DNA of 38,742 nucleotides from an uncultured Myxococcales bacterium (GTDB taxonomy: Bacteria; Myxococcota_A; Bradymonadia; UBA7976; UBA1532), in assembly GCA_903847385.1 (NCBI GenBank), contig CAINDO010000074.1, forward strand, positions 1 through 38,742, read 5' to 3'. Below are positions 34,852 through 38,742 of this stretch, in pieces. Below the pieces are notes generated by a model. It was not told where the DNA came from and did not search any database. It worked only from the letters and a program-made list of their open reading frames with translations. Every line of letters starts with the position of its first letter. The first letter of the stretch is position 1. Made by a program: the position numbers and the translations under genes.

Positions 34852-36675
34852 TCAGGGGCCCGACAGCACCGCCAGCGCCTCGACCTGCGGGGCCACGACG
34901 GACTGCCCCTCGCGCGTCTGGAAGGTGTGTTGCCCCGTGAGCCGCCCCACGACGACGGCCTGCTGGCCGGCCGCGGCGAAGACGGGCTGACCCGCGGTGA
35001 CCCAGTACGGGCAGCCCGCGGCGCAGGTGGCGAGCTGCAGCTCGTCGACCCCTGGCGTCTCACCCCGGCGCACGGCCAGGACGCGACCGGAGATGCGGAA
35101 CGGCGCGCCGGGCACGGCGGTTGGGGTCGCCAGGAGCGAGGCGTACGGCGGCGCGGGCGTCTTCACGGCGCCGGCCAGACGCCGCGCGGCGGCGCGGGCC
35201 TGCGCGAACGCGCCGGGGGTCACGCGCTCGACGGCGAGGGTCTCCCGGGCGGCCGTGCGACCCGGAATGCGGGCTTCGACGGGCAGCGCGTTGCGGCCCG
35301 GCGTCGGCAGGGGCAGGCTGAGCTTGAAGCGACCGGTCGCGTCGGCCGTGACGGTGACGCCGCCGGCCTCGACGGCCGCCCCCGGCGTGGACAGTCCCTC
35401 GATGTCGACGTGGTCGGCCGTGGTCAGGGCCCAGTGCAAGGGTTGCAGCACCATCAGGCGTGTCGGCGGGAGCGGAAAACGCAGGGCCTCGGTGAAGGTG
35501 GCGCGCTCGCCCGCCGGGCCCGTCAGCGAGAGCTGCAGCGGGAACTCCCCGAGCGGCCCGGCGAAACGCTCGGCGGCCGCCAGCATGGGCGCGGAGTCCA
35601 GGGACACGCCGAGCTCGCCGCCGGGCTGCGGCTCGACCCGGGCATCGGCGACCTCGAGGCGCCAGCCGGGCATCAGGGCCATCCGCAGCTCGAAGCGTTT
35701 GCCCGGCTCCGGGGGCGCCGCGGGCGTGGACACGAAGCGGTAGTAGACGCGCACGTGCAAGGAGAGCTGCCGCCGGGCGTCGGGGTCGTCCGAGGGCGTC
35801 ACCCCGAGCGCGAGCTGGTTGTCGCCGACCTTCAGCGCGTGGTCGGGGAGGCGGAAGGCGACGTCCGTCTCACCGTCCACGGGGCGCTCCGGACCGCCCG
35901 TGGCGCCCTCGGGGACCTGCACGAACGCCGGGGCGCTGGTGCGCAGGCGGACCTTGACCGCGTAGCCCTCGGCGTCCCGCTGAACCCGGAGTTCGCCGCC
36001 GACCTCCGCCTGGAAACGATGCCGATCGCGGAACGACAGGAACCCCACGAACGCGGTGACCAGCGCGACGCCGAGGAGCACCCAGAGCGTCTTGCGCAGA
36101 CGACGCTGGGCGGCGTTGCGCTCCTCGTCCGCGACGGCGCCGGCGATCCTGGCGGCGGCCATGATCTCGGCGGCCTCTTGGTGCAGCAGCGTCGTCGAGC
36201 TCGGGCGCTTCGCCTGCGCCGGCGCGGCCGTGGGCCGCTCGACCGGCTTCTCCACGGGGCGTTCGCGCGCAGCCGGGGACACGACCGGTTCCGGTGCCGG
36301 CGCGGCTGCGGGCGCACGCGCGGGGCGCCTCAGCGTCGGCGCGTCCTCGGGCTCGGGCGCAGGCGCAACGGGCGCGGGCGCCGCGGACCGCGCGGGGGCC
36401 GGAACACCGAAGAGGGTCTGCGAACGCTCCGCCGGGGGCGGCTCGGCGGGCAGCGCCACCACGTCCGGTCGGGTCGGCTCCGCGTCCAGGGGCGCCGCGC
36501 GGCTCGGCGCGGGCAGGCCGAAGAGGGTCTGGCTCCGCTGCGTCGCGTCGGGCACGGGCTCGACGGGGGGCGGGCTCATGCCGAGCAGCGTGGCGCCCAT
36601 GAGCGACGCACCGCAGCGCTGACACGCTTCGGCGTCCGGCGGATTGGCGTGTCGGCAGGCGGGACAGGCGAACAT
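34852..36675 (-). CDS. Zinc-ribbon membrane protein with repeated TLFG motifs (possible kinase substrate)
   Basis: This 607-aa protein starts at ATG 36675. The frame is open upstream, but this start places a zinc ribbon at the N-terminus (CPAC at 4-7, CQRC at 18-21), as in related proteins. Residues 25-160 are Pro/Ala-rich and disordered-looking, with repeated cores ATLLGM (28-33), RSQTLFGLPAP (47-57) and RSQTLFGVPAP (84-94). A charged helix leads to one membrane helix (about 196-214, TLWVLLGVALVTAFVGFLSF). The outside part (about 220-607) is beta-rich with several Ig-like units (VDIEGLSTPGAAVEAGG) and a terminal OB-like stretch (FRISGRVLAVRRGE). The topology mirrors the kinase encoded next. 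The Thr-centred repeats look like phospho-Thr or FHA-type docking sites; that is inference. Confidence 0.83.
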   Translation of the reverse strand: MFACPACRHANPPDAEACQRCGASLMGATLLGMSPPPVEPVPDATQRSQTLFGLPAPSRAAPLDAEPTRPDVVALPAEPPPAERSQTLFGVPAPARSAAPAPVAPAPEPEDAPTLRRPARAPAAAPAPEPVVSPAARERPVEKPVERPTAAPAQAKRPSSTTLLHQEAAEIMAAARIAGAVADEERNAAQRRLRKTLWVLLGVALVTAFVGFLSFRDRHRFQAEVGGELRVQRDAEGYAVKVRLRTSAPAFVQVPEGATGGPERPVDGETDVAFRLPDHALKVGDNQLALGVTPSDDPDARRQLSLHVRVYYRFVSTPAAPPEPGKRFELRMALMPGWRLEVADARVEPQPGGELGVSLDSAPMLAAAERFAGPLGEFPLQLSLTGPAGERATFTEALRFPLPPTRLMVLQPLHWALTTADHVDIEGLSTPGAAVEAGGVTVTADATGRFKLSLPLPTPGRNALPVEARIPGRTAARETLAVERVTPGAFAQARAAARRLAGAVKTPAPPYASLLATPTAVPGAPFRISGRVLAVRRGETPGVDELQLATCAAGCPYWVTAGQPVFAAAGQQAVVVGRLTGQHTFQTREGQSVVAPQVEALAVLSGP

Positions 36676-36708
36676 CTGCGGTCTCGGGGCGGTCGCGAAA
36701 TCCCGGGC

Positions 36709-36737
36709 AGTGTCGGCCACCCCGCCGCGGGAGTCAA
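36709..36737 (-). promoter_or_regulatory. Candidate promoter of the zinc-ribbon/kinase operon
   Basis: The minus strand has TTGACT (36732-36737), a 17-base spacer and GACACT (36709-36714), which would start transcription about 27 bases before ATG 36675. The -35 is good and the -10 weak. Confidence 0.3.
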
Positions 36738-36791
36738 AGCGGAACCGAGGCGCGGCCGGGGTCGAAGCGCAACGGGGTCCAAGCGCATCGA

Positions 36792-36821
36792 TTGTCCGGA
36801 GACGCACGGCCGGTCTATCGT
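36792..36821 (+). promoter_or_regulatory. Candidate sigma-70 promoter of the cytochrome-fusion gene
   Basis: TTGTCC (36792-36797), an 18-base spacer and TATCGT (36816-36821) lie 32 bases before GTG 36854. Each hexamer matches four of six consensus positions. With the minus-strand candidate nearby, this makes a compact divergent control region of 178 bp. Confidence 0.35.
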
Positions 36822-36853
36822 GCGCCGCCTGGCACGTCCCCCCGGAGTCGCAC

Positions 36854-38440
36854 GTGAAGCCCTCATCTCCCTTCGTCTGTGCCCTGTTGTGCGCGCTGCT
36901 GCCCGTCCTCGCGGCGTGCGGCGGTACGACCGCGCCGGCCCCCCCGCCCGCCGTCTCGTCCGCGAGCGCACCGGCGGTCGCCTCCGCCGCGCCCACGGCC
37001 GCCCCCGTCGCGGATGGCCCGCCGCGGCTGCTGCTGATCTCGGCCATCAACGGGTACGTGGAGCCCTGCGGCTGCACCGTGGACCTGACGCTGGGCGGCA
37101 TCGACCGCATCGCGACGCGCATCGCCGAGGAGCGGCGCGCCGGGCCGACGGCCGTGTTGATGGTCGGCAGCGTGCTCTTCGATCCGCACGTGGACGACGC
37201 CCATCTCGCCGATCAAGAAGCCGCGAAGGCCGAGGTGCTGGCGCGCGCCCTCTCCCGCATCGGCGTGGACGCGACCGTGACGACCCACACCGAGCTGAAG
37301 TACGGGCCCGGTGTCCTCGACCCGCTCCGCAAGACGTGGCCGCTCCCGGAGGTGACGGTGAACGTGCCCGGCGGCGCGCCGAAGCTCCTGACGCTGGGCG
37401 GGCTCAAGGTCGGCGTCTTCGGCGTGGTCGACGCCGCGCCCGGGCCGACGCCGTCGGGCACGCCCGGTGACCCCGAGGTCGCCGCGCGTGCCGCCGCGCA
37501 GAAGCTCCGGGCAGACGGCGCCCAGGTCGTGGTGGGGCTGGCCGCCCTGCCGCGCAAGGCGCTGCGGACCCTCGCCAAGGGGGTCGAGGGCGTCGATCTC
37601 TGGGCGTTGGGCGACACGCCGAACGAGGAGGTGCGCAGTCAGCCCGTGGGCAAGGCCTACGTGCTCGAGGCCGGCGACCGCGGCCGCAACCTGGGCCGCG
37701 TGCTCCTGCTGGACGCCGCGACCGATGGCCCCCTGGCCGATCCCGCCGGCGACCGGGCCCGCGAGCAGAAGTCGCTCGAGCTGCAGCTCAAGATGCGCGA
37801 GGACGTCTTCCAGCGCACCCGAGAGACCACGCTCACTGCGGTCATCGCCGAGATGAAGGCGCGGATGGACGTGCTTGCGCAGAGCCCCCTCCCCGCCGCG
37901 GGCAAGCGCTTCGAGTACGCTCTTCTGCCCGTGCCCAAGGACATCGTGCCCGAGCCGGAGATCGCCGGCTGGCTGGCCGGCTACAACGCGAAGTTGAAGG
38001 AAATCAACCTGGCGGCCTCGGCCCCGGTGCCCCCCGTGCCCGAGGGCGGCTCGGCTTACGCCGGCGGCAAGGCCTGCATCGACTGCCACGAGGAGGCGCA
38101 GCAGGTCTGGCTGACGACCCCGCACAGCAAGGCGTGGAAGACCCTCGTCGACGCCAACAAGACCTTCGACGCCGAGTGCGTCTCCTGCCACGTGACGGGC
38201 TGGCTGATGCCCGGCGGCGTGAACCTGAAGAACCTGGAGGGCCGCACGGACATTCAGTGCGAGTCGTGCCACGGGCCCGGCCAACGGCACGTGGACGTGG
38301 GTGGCGACGACGTGACCACGCGACGGACGGTGCCCGAGTCCGTATGTACGGTCTGCCATAACCGCTTCCATAGCCCGAAATTCGACTACGCGACCTACCT
38401 GCCCCGGGTGCTCGGCCCCGGTCACGCACAGAAGAACTGA
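36854..38440 (+). CDS. Lipoprotein fusing a degenerate 5'-nucleotidase-like domain to a four-haem cytochrome c domain
   Basis: This 528-aa protein starts at GTG 36854 (GGAG 6 bases upstream). The signal KPSSPFVCALLCALLPVLAA ends in a lipobox Cys, then comes an Ala/Pro linker. Residues about 55-270 resemble a metallophosphatase of the UshA/5'-nucleotidase type (GYVEPCGCT, LGGIDRIATRIAEERRAG, TELKYGPGVL), but the metal ligands are altered: the D-x-H position reads AIN, the GDxxD position reads GSVLFD, and the GNHE position reads HTE. A helical section follows (about 285-385). The C-terminal part (about 400-528) has four CxxCH haem sites: CIDCH, CVSCH, CESCH and CTVCH, as in cytochrome c554-type multihaem proteins. 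Probably a periplasmic or surface electron carrier. Confidence 0.88.
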   Translation: MKPSSPFVCALLCALLPVLAACGGTTAPAPPPAVSSASAPAVASAAPTAAPVADGPPRLLLISAINGYVEPCGCTVDLTLGGIDRIATRIAEERRAGPTAVLMVGSVLFDPHVDDAHLADQEAAKAEVLARALSRIGVDATVTTHTELKYGPGVLDPLRKTWPLPEVTVNVPGGAPKLLTLGGLKVGVFGVVDAAPGPTPSGTPGDPEVAARAAAQKLRADGAQVVVGLAALPRKALRTLAKGVEGVDLWALGDTPNEEVRSQPVGKAYVLEAGDRGRNLGRVLLLDAATDGPLADPAGDRAREQKSLELQLKMREDVFQRTRETTLTAVIAEMKARMDVLAQSPLPAAGKRFEYALLPVPKDIVPEPEIAGWLAGYNAKLKEINLAASAPVPPVPEGGSAYAGGKACIDCHEEAQQVWLTTPHSKAWKTLVDANKTFDAECVSCHVTGWLMPGGVNLKNLEGRTDIQCESCHGPGQRHVDVGGDDVTTRRTVPESVCTVCHNRFHSPKFDYATYLPRVLGPGHAQKN

Positions 38441-38455
38441 CGCGGCCGGACCCGG

Positions 38456-38742
38456 CTACTTCTTGAGGCGCCGGATCGCCGCGGCGTCCGCGTCGCCCAG
38501 GCAGATGTTCTCGAGGAAGTTGTAGCGGGCGCGGGCGGCGCGAATGTCGGGGATGACCGACGCATCGCCCATCTCGGCGAGCTCACCCATGGTGTGTTTG
38601 CGCACGTCGCAGTCGTCCACCCGCAGGTCCTGACGGAGAGCCAGGACGCGCGCCGCGCGGCCGTCGGCCGAGTCCGCGGGCAGCGTGCGGACCGCTCGCC
38701 ACCGCGCGCGGGCGTCGGGGCTGCCGGCGAGCGTCATCAGCC
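38456..38742 (-). CDS. C-terminal fragment of a protein with a HEAT-like tail (partial, right edge)
   Basis: The frame ends with TAG at 38456-38458 and is open to the right edge, so at least 95 residues of a longer protein are seen; the ATG at 38737 is probably internal. The visible part is helical, with CDVRKHTMGELAEMGDASVI followed by PDIRAARAR and a second Cys in ENICLGDADAAAIRRLKK. This pattern (Cys, then a HEAT-like V-x-x-L-x-x-x-G-D repeat, then a second Cys and an acidic-helix end) recalls the C-terminal tails of some Myxococcota Ser/Thr kinases, but no catalytic region lies in the window. It is convergent with the cytochrome fusion gene, 15 bp apart. Confidence 0.6.
   Translation of the reverse strand, partial: LMTLAGSPDARARWRAVRTLPADSADGRAARVLALRQDLRVDDCDVRKHTMGELAEMGDASVIPDIRAARARYNFLENICLGDADAAAIRRLKK

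Noticed and set aside
1..38742. CRISPR arrays, tRNA/rRNA genes, insertion sequences, prophage or toxin-antitoxin genes
   Set aside because: No regularly spaced repeats, cloverleaf-like segments, transposase motifs or terminal inverted repeats were seen. Base composition looks even throughout, so there is no sign of recent transfer.

Overview
The window is very GC-rich, densely packed chromosomal DNA from a Gram-negative, predatory- or gliding-type bacterium, most likely of the phylum Myxococcota (former Deltaproteobacteria). Signs of this are many large lipoproteins with choice-of-anchor D/ASH repeats, a myxococcal-type outer-membrane barrel protein, a MYXO-CTERM-like C-terminus, a Ser/Thr kinase with a zinc ribbon, a PEGA-type protein, and a cluster resembling the Myxococcus Glt gliding-motility machinery. 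I see no rRNA, tRNA, CRISPR, insertion sequence or phage gene. Species-level placement cannot be read from this piece.

Region 1 (1-8772, minus strand) is one tightly coupled operon: a VWA-domain lipoprotein (CglB-like), an outer-membrane beta-barrel protein, and three TPR proteins in the order GltC-like, GltD-like, GltE-like. The last one runs off the left edge. Four of the five genes are joined by 4-base ATGA overlaps or an 11-base gap. Together they look like the outer-membrane and periplasmic half of an adventurous-gliding (Agl-Glt) complex.

Region 2 (9143-19855, plus strand) begins across a 370-bp divergent spacer. It holds four consecutive large ASH-repeat lipoproteins (two are tandem duplicates, one carries a second VWA domain), then a YkgJ-type cysteine-cluster protein and a lipoprotein of unknown function, mostly translationally coupled.

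Region 3 (19859-25975) has a cysteine-rich lipoprotein on the minus strand and, divergently, a secreted BNR/Asp-box propeller protein followed by a 1295-aa TPR / DUF3857 / transglutaminase lipoprotein.

Region 4 (25938-30508, minus strand) is a housekeeping operon: a sigma-region-4-only regulator with a cysteine cluster, purH, purD and an LptF/LptG-type permease, preceded by a possible promoter.

Region 5 (30521-36737, minus strand) reads 5' to 3': a zinc-ribbon membrane protein with repeated TLFG motifs, a zinc-ribbon Ser/Thr kinase, a divergent WaaA/KdtA-like Kdo transferase, and a PEGA-like membrane protein. It suggests an envelope signalling unit coupled to a lipid A-Kdo-type step.

Region 6 (36792-38742) has a divergently transcribed lipoprotein that fuses a degenerate 5'-nucleotidase-like domain to a four-CxxCH cytochrome domain, then the 3' end of a convergent gene cut by the right edge.
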